Below, one piece after another: positions 25,440 through 34,003 of a stretch of DNA of 41,448 bases (its first letter is position 1; each line of letters opens with the position of its first letter). The notes under the pieces are model-generated. The model worked only from the letters and a program-made list of their open reading frames with translations. It ran no database searches and was not told the origin of the DNA. The translations under genes were made by a program, and so were the position numbers. The stretch comes from Ferruginibacter sp. GTDB taxonomy: Bacteria; Bacteroidota; Bacteroidia; Chitinophagales; Chitinophagaceae. The DNA lies in contig JAOQAK010000089.1 in assembly GCA_025963635.1 (NCBI GenBank), positions 1-41,448 of the forward strand, written 5' to 3'.

Positions 25440-25826
25440 ATGATCTCAAAAATATCAGAAGGCGTTACCGTTAGCGTAGAAACTTTCTACCAGCCTGATT
25501 ATAGTAATCCTGCAAATAGTGAATATATGTTTGCTTATCGCATTACTATTGAAAATAATAATTCATATCCAATAAAATTATTGCGTCGCCATTGGTACAT
25601 TTATGATGCAACTGGTAGTTTACGTGAGGTAGAAGGAGAGGGGGTGATAGGAGTACAGCCACAAATAAATCCAGGTGAAAAATATCAATATGTTAGCGGT
25701 TGTAATCTCCGTACCGAGATGGGAAAAATGTACGGCACCTACTCCATGGAAAATGTTAATAATAAGAAATTATTCGAAGTAATCATACCGTCATTTGAAA
25801 TGACGGTCCCTTTTAAGATGAACTAA
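25440..25826 (+). CDS. apaG: ApaG domain protein
   Basis: ApaG is a small immunoglobulin-like domain protein linked to cobalt/magnesium homeostasis and diadenosine tetraphosphate levels in enterobacteria; its biochemical role is unsettled. From the ATG at 25440 it has 128 residues, the standard length. MISKISEGVTVSVETFYQPD, FAYRITIENNNSYPIKLLRRHWYIYDATG, VEGEGVIGVQPQINPGE and YVSGCNLRTEMGKMYGTY are all typical. An upstream TTG (25410) is open but adds residues foreign to the family. The end of the coding region holds a near-perfect 21-bp palindrome, listed separately. Confidence 0.93.
   Translation: MISKISEGVTVSVETFYQPDYSNPANSEYMFAYRITIENNNSYPIKLLRRHWYIYDATGSLREVEGEGVIGVQPQINPGEKYQYVSGCNLRTEMGKMYGTYSMENVNNKKLFEVIIPSFEMTVPFKMN
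25787..25807. repeat. 21-bp palindrome inside the end of apaG
   Basis: Arms ACCGTCATTT and AAATGACGGT are perfect 10-bp complements around a single G. The palindrome lies in the last codons of apaG, 19 nt before the end of the stop codon. It could be a terminator stem, a protein-binding site, or chance. Confidence 0.6.
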
Positions 25827-25937
25827 TCACGATTTTCGGGTATTTTGTCTTATCTTTAAAATAGAGGACAGGCCACCAATAACCTGGCACTTTATTCATT
25901 GCACGATTGCACATCTTCAAAATCCCAATATTTTTTA

Positions 25938-27047
25938 ATGGCGAAAATAACTTTCGATAATCGAAATAACCAATTCTATCAGAGTCTCAAAATTTCCGTA
26001 GATAAATATTTTGAAACAAGAGGCGTAAAAAAAACCGGTGACTGGCGGTTATTCATCAAAACAATCACCCTGGTAAGCGCTGCAATCGCTATGTATTGCA
26101 GCCTGATGTTTTTGAATATAAATACGCTTCCGGCCCTGCTAATTTGCGCCCTGCTTGGTTTTACGTTTGCAAGTATAGGTTTTAGTGTAATGCATGATGC
26201 CAACCATGGCAGCTATAGTTCAAAGCCATGGTTAAACGATATGCTTGGCTTATCGGCAAATGCATTAGGAGCAAGCTCATTTTTTTGGAAACAAAAACAT
26301 AACATCATTCACCATACTTACACCAACGTTGACGGGATAGATGATGACATCGCAAAAAGCCCCATCATCCGGCAATGTGACACCCAGAAATGGGTTCCCG
26401 CTCATAAAGTGCAACACTTATACCTGGTTCCGATTTATGCCCTTTCTTCTATATTTTGGGTGTTTATTATGGATTTTACCAAATATTTCACAGGGAAGAT
26501 TTATACCACAGAAGCCTGGAAAATGAATCTTAAAAATCATCTAATTTTCTGGATAACTAAAGTGTCTTTTTTTGTGGTGTATATATTCATTCCAATAATG
26601 GTTTGGGGATTTGGTCCTTGGTTGTTAGGTTTTTTAATTTTACATGCTACCATGGGCTTAACGCTTTCTTTAGTATTTCAGTTGGCTCATGTAGTTGAAA
26701 ATACGGAGTTTGAAAATGTGGCACTCGATGAAACAAAGCATATCGAAACCGCATGGGCCGAACATGAATTAAAAACAACTTCCAATTTTGCAATGGGGAA
26801 TAAAACGATTTCATGGTTTGTGGGAGGATTAAACTACCAGATCGAACATCATCTTTTTCCACGTGTCAGCCATGTACATTATCCGGCAATCAGTAAGATC
26901 GTTATGCAGAAATGCATCGAATATAATTTACCCTACAATAAATATGATACTATGATAGCTGCCCTGGTTTCTCATTTCAGGGTAATGAAAATGTTAGGGA
27001 AAGCGCCGGCGAAAGTAAAACGGCGGCATGCCCAGGAAGCAGCATAG
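25938..27047 (+). CDS. Membrane fatty acid desaturase
   Basis: This 369-residue integral-membrane di-iron desaturase inserts double bonds into acyl chains of membrane lipids. The three histidine boxes are HDANH at 86-90, HNIIHH at 121-126 and QIEHH at 301-305. The Gln in the third box is typical of acyl-lipid/front-end desaturases. Hydrophobic helices lie around 41-84, 160-180, 206-222 and 228-252. There is no fused cytochrome b5 domain. The start is the ATG at 25938 (AKITFDNRNNQFYQSLK); an upstream TTG at 25899 adds an unlikely peptide. It is convergent with gldB, with only 2 nt between the stop codons. Confidence 0.92.
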   Translation: MAKITFDNRNNQFYQSLKISVDKYFETRGVKKTGDWRLFIKTITLVSAAIAMYCSLMFLNINTLPALLICALLGFTFASIGFSVMHDANHGSYSSKPWLNDMLGLSANALGASSFFWKQKHNIIHHTYTNVDGIDDDIAKSPIIRQCDTQKWVPAHKVQHLYLVPIYALSSIFWVFIMDFTKYFTGKIYTTEAWKMNLKNHLIFWITKVSFFVVYIFIPIMVWGFGPWLLGFLILHATMGLTLSLVFQLAHVVENTEFENVALDETKHIETAWAEHELKTTSNFAMGNKTISWFVGGLNYQIEHHLFPRVSHVHYPAISKIVMQKCIEYNLPYNKYDTMIAALVSHFRVMKMLGKAPAKVKRRHAQEAA

Positions 27048-27049
27048 CA

Positions 27050-28063
27050 TTATGGCTTATATTTAGCCTGCTGAAAAATTATTTCCGCATCAAGGTTCAG
27101 TAATTGCTGCAAACTGGTTTCCGGGTTTTGTTGCATATACTTTTTTACTATCTGCCAACCAGCAAAGGAACCGATATTGCCTGGTGCACCTTCACCCAGC
27201 TCCGGTGTTTTAGGGCTTTCGCCAATGTAATTTTTGATGATGTTTTTATCCGTAACCTGCAGGTAAGAATTTTTGACAAACAGATCCCAGATAACCGCTT
27301 CATGTGCATAAGCATCTTCCAACTGTTTTTTTGTAAATCCAATCAACCGATATTCTTCGGCGCGGGGTAAAAATTTACTTAACAAGAATAGTCTTTTTCC
27401 TTTTTCAACCATCTGGCTTACCATGGGTTTATCAGTTGCCTTTTCAGGATAGAGATCGTTAACGATATTGTTGATACAATTCACAGGAATGTATTCAGGC
27501 TCAAAACGGTTGGATACATATTCAGGATAGGTTTCCTGCACCAATGCTGATTTATACAAGTGAAAATTTTGTCCAAGATGATGCTGAAGGCCAATGATCA
27601 GTGCATCATCAGAAATAATATCTCCATAACCATCGGCAGGACCGATATAAGTAATGAGTCTTTCCGGCACTTTGTACTGCGGAAAATAATATTTTACAAA
27701 TTGCAGCCCCTCCTTTATATCCTTTTCAAACGGCGTAAAGTCGTTGAATAATTTTTCTGCACTGTCATACACCGGGCGGTATGCCTTAATAAATCCATTC
27801 ACATAGTTAGCTGTGGTATCAGCCGGCCAGGATGGGTCTACATTCAATATGGTTGATAAGAAAGCGGTGGTAAAGGATGGATCTTTAGCCTGTAATTTAC
27901 TGATGTAACTGTATAGATTTCTTGCAGTAGTGTCGAATAGATTCTTTTCAAACCGGTCCGTGGAGAGGCTGATTTTTATGTTTGAAACATCCGGGATTTT
28001 TTGATGGTTATTACAGGAAAACAACACTGCGCTGAGTAAAACAGCGGTTACGGATACTCTCAT
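27050..28063 (-). CDS. gldB: Gliding motility lipoprotein GldB
   Basis: This 337-residue lipoprotein has signal MRVSVTAVLLSAVLFS and lipobox Cys17. The body fits the GldB family: RFEKNLFDTTARN, YVNGFIKAYRPVYDSAEKLFNDF, IKEGLQFVKYYFPQYKVPERLITYIG, DALIIGLQHHLG and AYAHEAVIWDLFVKNSYLQVTD. GldB is required for gliding in Flavobacterium, but its biochemical role is not settled. In Flavobacterium gldB lies near nadE and gldC. Here nadE is divergent next door (91 nt between starts), while no gldC is seen; a desaturase lies downstream instead. The start is an ATG at 28063. Confidence 0.88.
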   Translation of the reverse strand: MRVSVTAVLLSAVLFSCNNHQKIPDVSNIKISLSTDRFEKNLFDTTARNLYSYISKLQAKDPSFTTAFLSTILNVDPSWPADTTANYVNGFIKAYRPVYDSAEKLFNDFTPFEKDIKEGLQFVKYYFPQYKVPERLITYIGPADGYGDIISDDALIIGLQHHLGQNFHLYKSALVQETYPEYVSNRFEPEYIPVNCINNIVNDLYPEKATDKPMVSQMVEKGKRLFLLSKFLPRAEEYRLIGFTKKQLEDAYAHEAVIWDLFVKNSYLQVTDKNIIKNYIGESPKTPELGEGAPGNIGSFAGWQIVKKYMQQNPETSLQQLLNLDAEIIFQQAKYKP

Positions 28064-28135
28064 ACTTATAATTAATGGGAATGAATGTTTTAACTTTACA
28101 AAGAAATAAAATGATTCTTAAACATAAAGTTAAGT

Positions 28136-28147
28136 CCCTTTAAAGGG
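28136..28147. promoter_or_regulatory. 12-bp palindrome in the nadE leader
   Basis: CCCTTTAAAGGG is a perfect 12-bp palindrome 7 nt before the nadE ATG, in the divergent gldB-nadE region. It could be an operator or a leader hairpin. Its half-sites are low in complexity. Confidence 0.3.
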
Positions 28148-28154
28148 TTTGGAT

Positions 28155-29837
28155 ATGAAAATATTTTTAGCGCAGCAAAACTATCATATTGGCAATTTTG
28201 AAAGCAATACGCAGAAGATCATCTTAGCTATTGAAGAAGCAAAAAAGCAGCAGGGCGACATCATTGTATTTAGTGAGTTGAGTGTATGTGGTTACCCGCC
28301 CCGTGATTTCCTCGAGTTTGACGACTTTATTCGTAAATGTTATGCATCTATTGATGAGATTAAAGAGCATGCAGATTCAATCGCGGTAATTGTAGGGGCA
28401 CCCGACCGCAACACCGTGAAAGAAGGGAAAGATCTTTTTAATGCGGCTTACTTTTTATACAATAAAGAAGTAACCGGAATTGCTCATAAAACCCTGCTGC
28501 CCACTTACGATATTTTCGATGAATACCGCTATTTTGAGCCGGCATATGAATGGAATGTAATTGAGTTTAAAGGGAAAAAAATCGCCCTTACCGTGTGTGA
28601 GGATATTTGGAATCTTGGACATAATCCTCTGTACCGAATTTGCCCAATGGACGAGTTGACGAAGCAGCAGCCCGATTTAATGATTAACATCTCCGCCTCT
28701 CCTTTTGATTATACACATGATGAAGAAAGGAAGGCCACCATCAAATCGAATGTAACCAAGTACAAAATACCCATGTTCTATTGTAATGGTGTAGGTAGCC
28801 AGACAGAAGTGGTTTTTGATGGTGCTTCACTCGTGTATGATAAACATGCCAACCTGTGTGGCCAGCTTCCGATGTTTGAAGAATGCGTGCAGGGGTTTAC
28901 GTTACAGGATGATGGAACAATTGCCTGCCCCGTTGTTGAATCTGCAGAGTATATTCCTGAAAAGCAATTAACACCCGTTGGATTGGAAGAAGAGCTGAAT
29001 ATATCGCAGGTGCATGATGCCATTGTAATGGGTATTAAGGACTATTTTACCAAGATGGGTTTTACAAAAGCGATCATCGGAAGCAGCGGTGGCATTGATA
29101 GTGCAGTAACCATCGCACTGGCTTGTTCTGCATTAGGTGCAGCCAATGTGAGGTCTGTTTTAATGCCCTCTCAATATTCAACCGGTCATTCGGTGGATGA
29201 TGCCGTACAACTGAGCGTAAACCTGGGCAATCCCTACGACCTGCTGCCAATAAAAAATATTTATGATGCTTTTTTGACAGAATTGAAGCCAATCTTTAAA
29301 GACCTGCCCTTTAGCATTGCCGAAGAAAATATTCAAAGCCGCAGCCGGGGTAACCTGTTGATGGCCATTGCTAATAAGTTTGGCTATATTTTGCTGAATA
29401 CATCCAATAAAAGTGAACTGGCAACCGGCTATGGCACTTTGTACGGAGACATGGCCGGTGGGCTCGGCGTGCTGGGAGACTGTTATAAATTACAGGTGTA
29501 TGCGCTGGCAAAATATATCAACCGGCAAAAGATGATCATTCCTGAGAATATTATTGACAAAGCACCTTCTGCTGAATTAAGCCCGGGTCAAAAGGATTCA
29601 GATTCCCTTCCTGAATACGATGTACTGGATAAACTTTTGTATCAATACATCGAAAGACGACTTGGACCAAAGGAGATTAAGGCACAGGGCTTTGATGCCG
29701 CTCTTGTGGACAGGGTTCTTAGAATGGTTAACATTAATGAGTATAAGCGCAACCAGTTTTGTCCCATCATACGCATTTCACCTAAGGCGTTTGGCGTTGG
29801 AAGAAGGGTGCCGATTGTAGGAAAATACCTGAGTTAA
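28155..29837 (+). CDS. nadE: Glutamine-dependent NAD+ synthetase
   Basis: NadE amidates nicotinate adenine dinucleotide to NAD using glutamine. The 560-residue protein has two domains. The N-terminal CN-hydrolase glutaminase carries the Glu-Lys-Cys triad in VFSELSVCGYPP, HKTLLPTYDIFDEYRYF and ALTVCEDIWNLG. The C-terminal synthetase from about residue 270 carries the ATP pyrophosphatase loop SSGGIDSAV, SVLMPSQYSTGHSVDDA, LLNTSNKSELATGYGT and APSAELSPGQKDSDSLP. The ATG at 28155 is preferred; a TTG two codons earlier is in frame. With nadC 3.5 kb away, two NAD genes share this region. Confidence 0.96.
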   Translation: MKIFLAQQNYHIGNFESNTQKIILAIEEAKKQQGDIIVFSELSVCGYPPRDFLEFDDFIRKCYASIDEIKEHADSIAVIVGAPDRNTVKEGKDLFNAAYFLYNKEVTGIAHKTLLPTYDIFDEYRYFEPAYEWNVIEFKGKKIALTVCEDIWNLGHNPLYRICPMDELTKQQPDLMINISASPFDYTHDEERKATIKSNVTKYKIPMFYCNGVGSQTEVVFDGASLVYDKHANLCGQLPMFEECVQGFTLQDDGTIACPVVESAEYIPEKQLTPVGLEEELNISQVHDAIVMGIKDYFTKMGFTKAIIGSSGGIDSAVTIALACSALGAANVRSVLMPSQYSTGHSVDDAVQLSVNLGNPYDLLPIKNIYDAFLTELKPIFKDLPFSIAEENIQSRSRGNLLMAIANKFGYILLNTSNKSELATGYGTLYGDMAGGLGVLGDCYKLQVYALAKYINRQKMIIPENIIDKAPSAELSPGQKDSDSLPEYDVLDKLLYQYIERRLGPKEIKAQGFDAALVDRVLRMVNINEYKRNQFCPIIRISPKAFGVGRRVPIVGKYLS

Positions 29838-29915
29838 ATTTATTGAAGAAATTGAAGTCGGTTAAAATAATGAGGTTACTTTGATTTTAATATAGTTTCG
29901 TTTTATTCAACATCA

Positions 29916-30389
29916 ATGGTTATTAAATTGAATTCTATGGATGTTTTAAAAGAGAAATTTACCATAAGCACAGATCAATCCAGGCTGAACGTTTTATATA
30001 TTCACCAGTTTCTCGAGCGCTCCTATTGGGCTCAGAACATACCGTTGGGGACAGTCAAAAAATCAATAGAAGGTGCAGTTTGTTTTGGTGTATACGACGG
30101 TGAAAAACAGGTTGGTTTTGCCAGGGTAATTACCGATAAGGCAACTTTCGGTCACCTGGCAGATGTATTTATTGATGAATCGTATCGAGGCCTTGGTTTA
30201 TCGAAATGGTTAGTGGAAACTATCATGAATCATCCCGATTTGCAGGGGTTCAGAAGCTGGCAGCTAGGCACCAGGGATGCTCATGGACTTTACGCTAAGT
30301 TTGGCTTTAGAGCCCTGGAGAATCCCGAACGAATGATGAGAAAGCATGACCCGGACGTTTATAAAAACAAAGTCCCTGGTCTGCCTTAG
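29916..30389 (+). CDS. GNAT family N-acetyltransferase
   Basis: This GNAT acetyltransferase has 157 residues, or 150 from the second ATG at 29937, which may be the true start. The acetyl-CoA loop is seen in VFIDESYRGLGLSKWLVETIM (the RGLGLS segment). TDQSRLNVLYIHQFLERSYWAQNIPLGTVKKSIEGA and HGLYAKFGFRALENPERMM are typical of a widespread small GNAT subfamily with unknown substrate. It lies 78 nt after nadE and is convergent with another, unrelated GNAT gene. Confidence 0.88.
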   Translation: MVIKLNSMDVLKEKFTISTDQSRLNVLYIHQFLERSYWAQNIPLGTVKKSIEGAVCFGVYDGEKQVGFARVITDKATFGHLADVFIDESYRGLGLSKWLVETIMNHPDLQGFRSWQLGTRDAHGLYAKFGFRALENPERMMRKHDPDVYKNKVPGLP

Positions 30390-30455
30390 TGAGCGAATTA
30401 TAGTTCGGGAAGGTGCTTTCTTTAGTAAATGCAAATTATTGTATAACTCATCACG

Positions 30456-31043
30456 CTATAATTTAATCACCATTACATTCCTTCTTTGGCCTGCTTTATA
30501 TTTGAACTCAAATCCCATTTTCTCGAAAGTTGATTTAAACCCCATGAATCTATAACCTGGCGAATCCTGCTCAACCGGGTAAGCTTCTACGTATTTGGCG
30601 CCATTATCCTTAGCATATTCCAGGGCAGCCGGAATGAGCTGTTGCGTTAATCCCGAGTTCCGATATTCACGCTTGATAAAAAAGCACACAATGGACCACA
30701 CATCTTTTATTGATTCGTCGCCGGAAAGATTTCGGTAATGTGAACGGAGAGCAATAGAACACCAGGCAATTAATTCGGACCCGAAATAGTTCAATAGCCC
30801 AACAGGAATTCCGGCATCTACATAATATTTTAGCGAAGCTTTTTTATCCTCCTTTTTTGAACGGACTGCACCCTCTTTCATGTTTCGCCAAACCATGCAC
30901 CAGCAATTGTGCGGCCCTCCCCTGGTTTCAAAAAATTCTTCAAGCTTTTTCCAATTACCCGAGTTGACGGGCTCGTAGGTCAATTCATCATTCCTCACCT
31001 GCAGGGAATTTATATTTTCACAGAAGCATATCGCCACCAACAC
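30456..31043 (-). CDS. GNAT family N-acetyltransferase
   Basis: This acetyltransferase-like protein has up to 195 residues. The domain starts around residue 19 with NWKKLEEFFETRGGPHNCWCMVWRNM, a phrase seen in a GNAT subfamily. FFIKREYRNSGLTQQLIPAALEYAKDNGAKYVEAYPVE holds the acetyl-CoA region, and RFMGFKSTFEKMGFE ends the fold. The start is unclear: the frame opens with GTG at 31043, only 12 nt after the metalloprotease stop codon, but an internal GTG at 30998 fits the domain better. No ATG is available near either. The two genes could share a transcript. Confidence 0.8.
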   Translation of the reverse strand: MLVAICFCENINSLQVRNDELTYEPVNSGNWKKLEEFFETRGGPHNCWCMVWRNMKEGAVRSKKEDKKASLKYYVDAGIPVGLLNYFGSELIAWCSIALRSHYRNLSGDESIKDVWSIVCFFIKREYRNSGLTQQLIPAALEYAKDNGAKYVEAYPVEQDSPGYRFMGFKSTFEKMGFEFKYKAGQRRNVMVIKL

Positions 31044-31055
31044 GCTTTAGCGACA

Positions 31056-33311
31056 TTAATGTGTAATATTCAATTGAAAGCCAGCGTTCACTGTAACTGA
31101 TCCCGAAGGTTGTACAGTTAACGAAAAACAACTTGCATTCGCAGTTACCGTTACCGCATGCTGCACAATTACGCTTACGCCTGCGGTTGGCACCACTCCT
31201 CCCAGCCAGGTGGCAGTACTGTTCCAGGCGCCATTTGTCTTCGTAATGTAAGTGCCGGCAATAGAGAAATTATTGTTAGAGATATCAAAAAATACATTGT
31301 TATCGGACATGATCCTGATGCGGGCTGCATTCGTAGCCGAGGCTGGTATCACCACCTGCTGAGAGCCGTTGTTTGGTGTGTTAGCCAATAAAGTCGTAGT
31401 ATAAGTATTTCCACCATCTGTCGATAGCTGTATGCTCACCGTGCTACAATTAATCGGTGCTGCAGCGGTTCCTGCAGGGTTCCACGTGACTGTTTGGGAA
31501 GTGCCTGCTCCCCATATTTCGCCGCCATCCGGTGCGGTAACAACGAAAGGCCCTGTACCGCCAATTGCATTAATTTGAAAAATATTGGAAAATCCCGTTT
31601 GACAACCGCTACCTCCCGAAACAACACCACCTCCGCCAGTACGATTATCTCTTACGGTCATCCTGAATTTGATGGGCCGGGCTACTCCAGGTAAAGTTTC
31701 ACCTTTTAAACCACTGGGAGTCGCGGACGGGCTGCCTGGGTAACCAGCTAAAATCACCGCCATATCCGGAAAAGTTCGGCTGCCAGAGGTTTTAGGGGTA
31801 CGTGGTTTAAAAAGTGGGGCACTGGCAGAGGTTGCACCGCTGTTCCACTCACCAGGTGGGCCAAGATCCCATTCTTCCCAGCTATAAGTCAAGGCATCGC
31901 CATTTGCATCGGTAGCTGCACCGTTTAAAATAAAGGGGGTATTTAGCGGAATACTTGCGCCATTGTTACTCATAGATATGATCTGCGGCAAGGTATTTCC
32001 GGTGCCGGTTACGGTGGCACAACCCCCATCCGTTAGTAAGAAATTGCTTATTTCATCAAAACTGATCGCATGAAAAAAGGCGTCGCTATGCGGTTGAATA
32101 TCATCCGTCAGGCAAATACCCGCATAAGCCATTATACTATTGCCACTACCGGGCTCGTAAGCGGTAGCGTCGTTTCTATTTGATCCCTTACAGGCACCTA
32201 AATCGCTGTTAAAAGGATGATTAGCACCAAACTGGTGACCCATTTCATGCGCCACATAGTCGATGTCATATCCATCACCTGTAGGTGTACTCGACCCCGT
32301 GACACCGCTAGCTTTTATTGATGATTGACAAACAACTCCTATATAGGCCACACCTCCTGCGCCAGTACTGAAGGTATGCCCAATGTCGTAGTTATTGTCA
32401 CCTACGGCAGAATCAATCACATGCTGACTCTCATCCACAAGTGAGTTGCCATTGGAATTGCTTTTAAACGGGTCGGTAGCTGCATTCGTAAAAATGATTT
32501 TATTTTCTGTTCCTATCAGCACCATTGTTACAGAAAGCTCTTTTTCATATACCCCGTTTACCCTGTTAATCGTAGTAGTCATCGCCGAAAGTGTTTGCGC
32601 TATGGTAGGCGTGGCAAAACCAGTGGCAGCAGCGGCATACTGGTGAGTACAGGCTAATGCCAAACGGTAGCGATAAAGAGATGTTCCCCTGCATTGCCCG
32701 GCCAATGTAGTATTCGATGTAGTTGGCCTGTTTGTTTTGGCGGGTAACCTTAAAGGGGATAGTTCCAGGTAGGGACTGGTTTTTGCAAGGTCTTCCTTTA
32801 AATATGAAATATACAAATTTGTATTGCCCTGCGCATAAGGATCGATAAAAACAGCGCCGGTAACGGGTGATAAAATCATGGCGTGAAAACCAAGATCTGT
32901 CCAGTCCATTTTAATTGTTGCAGTACTGTCAGTAATTCCCTGCCCTGAGTAAGATTTTATTCCTGGAAATTGTGCGGCTAATTCAGGAGCCATTGCCGGG
33001 GATTCCCAAACAGTGAATTTTGCGGTATCCCCACCTGGCATAGGGATTTCCATAATAACGGTGTTGGATGGAGTTTTAGCTGCCTGTCCGGCCATTGGAA
33101 TGGTTTGCAGAAAACTTAATAAAGCCTTATTATCCAAACTAAGGGTTCTGTATTTAGCGGGGTAGATGACCCTTTTTTGCAGTGGTTGTATCGTATTTTG
33201 AGTCGCAGGCTCAGAAGTATTGGAAAAGAATTTTTGCTGGGCAAAGCAACTGTTTCCAAGGAGGATAAAAAAAATGCCTACAATTTTTTTTTTATTAACC
33301 AAGTGGCTCAT
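31056..33311 (-). CDS. Secreted reprolysin-like zinc metalloprotease
   Basis: This 751-residue exported protease has signal peptide KKKIVGIFFILLGNSCFAQ. A pro-region reaches to about residue 205. The metzincin catalytic domain has the zinc motif HEMGHQFGANH at 355-365 (Glu356 catalytic) and a Met-turn SIMAYAGIC around Met394. Next come Ig-like stretches (DANGDALTYSWEEWDLGPPG, VTAPDGGEIWGAGTSQTVTW, VSIQLSTDGGNTY) and a final beta-repeat segment beginning TYITKTNGAWNSTATWLGG. Such proteins are usually exported by the type IX system via a C-terminal sorting domain. None is visible here; the protein stops at LNITH in what looks like mid-domain. The start is an ATG at 33311. Confidence 0.88.
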   Translation of the reverse strand: MSHLVNKKKIVGIFFILLGNSCFAQQKFFSNTSEPATQNTIQPLQKRVIYPAKYRTLSLDNKALLSFLQTIPMAGQAAKTPSNTVIMEIPMPGGDTAKFTVWESPAMAPELAAQFPGIKSYSGQGITDSTATIKMDWTDLGFHAMILSPVTGAVFIDPYAQGNTNLYISYLKEDLAKTSPYLELSPLRLPAKTNRPTTSNTTLAGQCRGTSLYRYRLALACTHQYAAAATGFATPTIAQTLSAMTTTINRVNGVYEKELSVTMVLIGTENKIIFTNAATDPFKSNSNGNSLVDESQHVIDSAVGDNNYDIGHTFSTGAGGVAYIGVVCQSSIKASGVTGSSTPTGDGYDIDYVAHEMGHQFGANHPFNSDLGACKGSNRNDATAYEPGSGNSIMAYAGICLTDDIQPHSDAFFHAISFDEISNFLLTDGGCATVTGTGNTLPQIISMSNNGASIPLNTPFILNGAATDANGDALTYSWEEWDLGPPGEWNSGATSASAPLFKPRTPKTSGSRTFPDMAVILAGYPGSPSATPSGLKGETLPGVARPIKFRMTVRDNRTGGGGVVSGGSGCQTGFSNIFQINAIGGTGPFVVTAPDGGEIWGAGTSQTVTWNPAGTAAAPINCSTVSIQLSTDGGNTYTTTLLANTPNNGSQQVVIPASATNAARIRIMSDNNVFFDISNNNFSIAGTYITKTNGAWNSTATWLGGVVPTAGVSVIVQHAVTVTANASCFSLTVQPSGSVTVNAGFQLNITH

Positions 33312-33315
33312 GCGG

Positions 33316-33356
33316 TAAAATTATGGTACATAACAATATTGCGAACGGATGTACCA
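33316..33356 (-). promoter_or_regulatory. Promoter-like box and 8-bp operator-like dyad before the metalloprotease
   Basis: TAATTTTA (33316-33323, minus strand) is one base off the TAnnTTTG box and ends 4 nt before the ATG. Directly upstream lies the perfect inverted repeat TGGTACAT (33324-33331)/ATGTACCA (33349-33356), with half-site centres 25 bp apart. The dyad would overlap the -33 region and could bind a dimeric regulator. Confidence 0.4.
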
Positions 33357-33458
33357 CAATTTAATAAAATTATAGCATACATAAATCGAATGGGTATATC
33401 GACCCTTCATTCACAGTATAGAGACTGCAAATCATAAATCAACAAACCCGGGAATGAA

Positions 33459-33794
33459 TTAATTGACTTTTTCGACTACTACCGCCGTTCCATAAGCCAG
33501 CACTTCTGTAATTCCCTGCATTACTTCATTGGCGTCGTAACGCATATTAATAACGGCATTGGCACCCACATCATTGGCATTTTGAATCATAAGGCGGTAA
33601 GCCTCTTCCCTGGTAGTTTCGCAAAGCTGCACATAAATGGATAGCTTTCCTCCAAACAAGGACTGAATCCCTCCCCCGATATTTCCAAGTAAACTCCTGC
33701 TTCTTACGGTTATTCCTCTTACTACACCAAGGTGTTTACTAATCCGGTAACCTTCCAGGTTGTTGGCAGTGGTTATTAATTGCAGGTCGATCAT
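33459..33794 (-). CDS. YbjQ family protein (heavy-metal-binding domain, DUF74)
   Basis: From the ATG at 33794 this is a 111-residue YbjQ protein, the usual length. It opens with LQLITTANNLEGYRISKHLG, followed by GVVRGITVRSRSLLGNIGGG, TREEAYRLMIQNANDVGANA and VINMRYDANEVMQGITEVLAYGTAVVV, all typical of this small pentameric cytoplasmic family of unknown function. The name heavy-metal-binding comes from structure, not proven activity. The frame is open 18 codons further upstream with a lysine-rich stretch not seen in the family. Confidence 0.88.
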   Translation of the reverse strand: MIDLQLITTANNLEGYRISKHLGVVRGITVRSRSLLGNIGGGIQSLFGGKLSIYVQLCETTREEAYRLMIQNANDVGANAVINMRYDANEVMQGITEVLAYGTAVVVEKVN

Positions 33795-33971
33795 TGTATT
33801 TTTTTTTAAAGGTAAGCGGGTTTTAACACATTTTAACTTCAATACCATTTGTGGTTAAGTTTTTGTAAGTGCATTGTTCGTATTTTCGCCGGCATGTTAA
33901 TCTTGTTGATTAAGTAAACAATAGCAACATAATCGCTTGAATAAAACACCGGGCTATTCTTTTTTAACACA

Positions 33972-34003
33972 ACCTTACCTCCGAGGTAAGGTAAATTTTT
34001 TTT
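33972..34003 (+). promoter_or_regulatory. Terminator-like hairpin and T-tract touching the moxR start codon
   Basis: A perfect 9-bp stem (ACCTTACCT/AGGTAAGGT) with a CCG loop is followed by AAA and eight T, and the moxR ATG is the very next base. A plausible promoter (TTG at 33874, TAATCTTG at 33898-33905, one mismatch) would give a leader of about 90 nt containing this hairpin. It may be an attenuator of the moxR operon; it could instead end stray upstream transcription. Confidence 0.6.
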
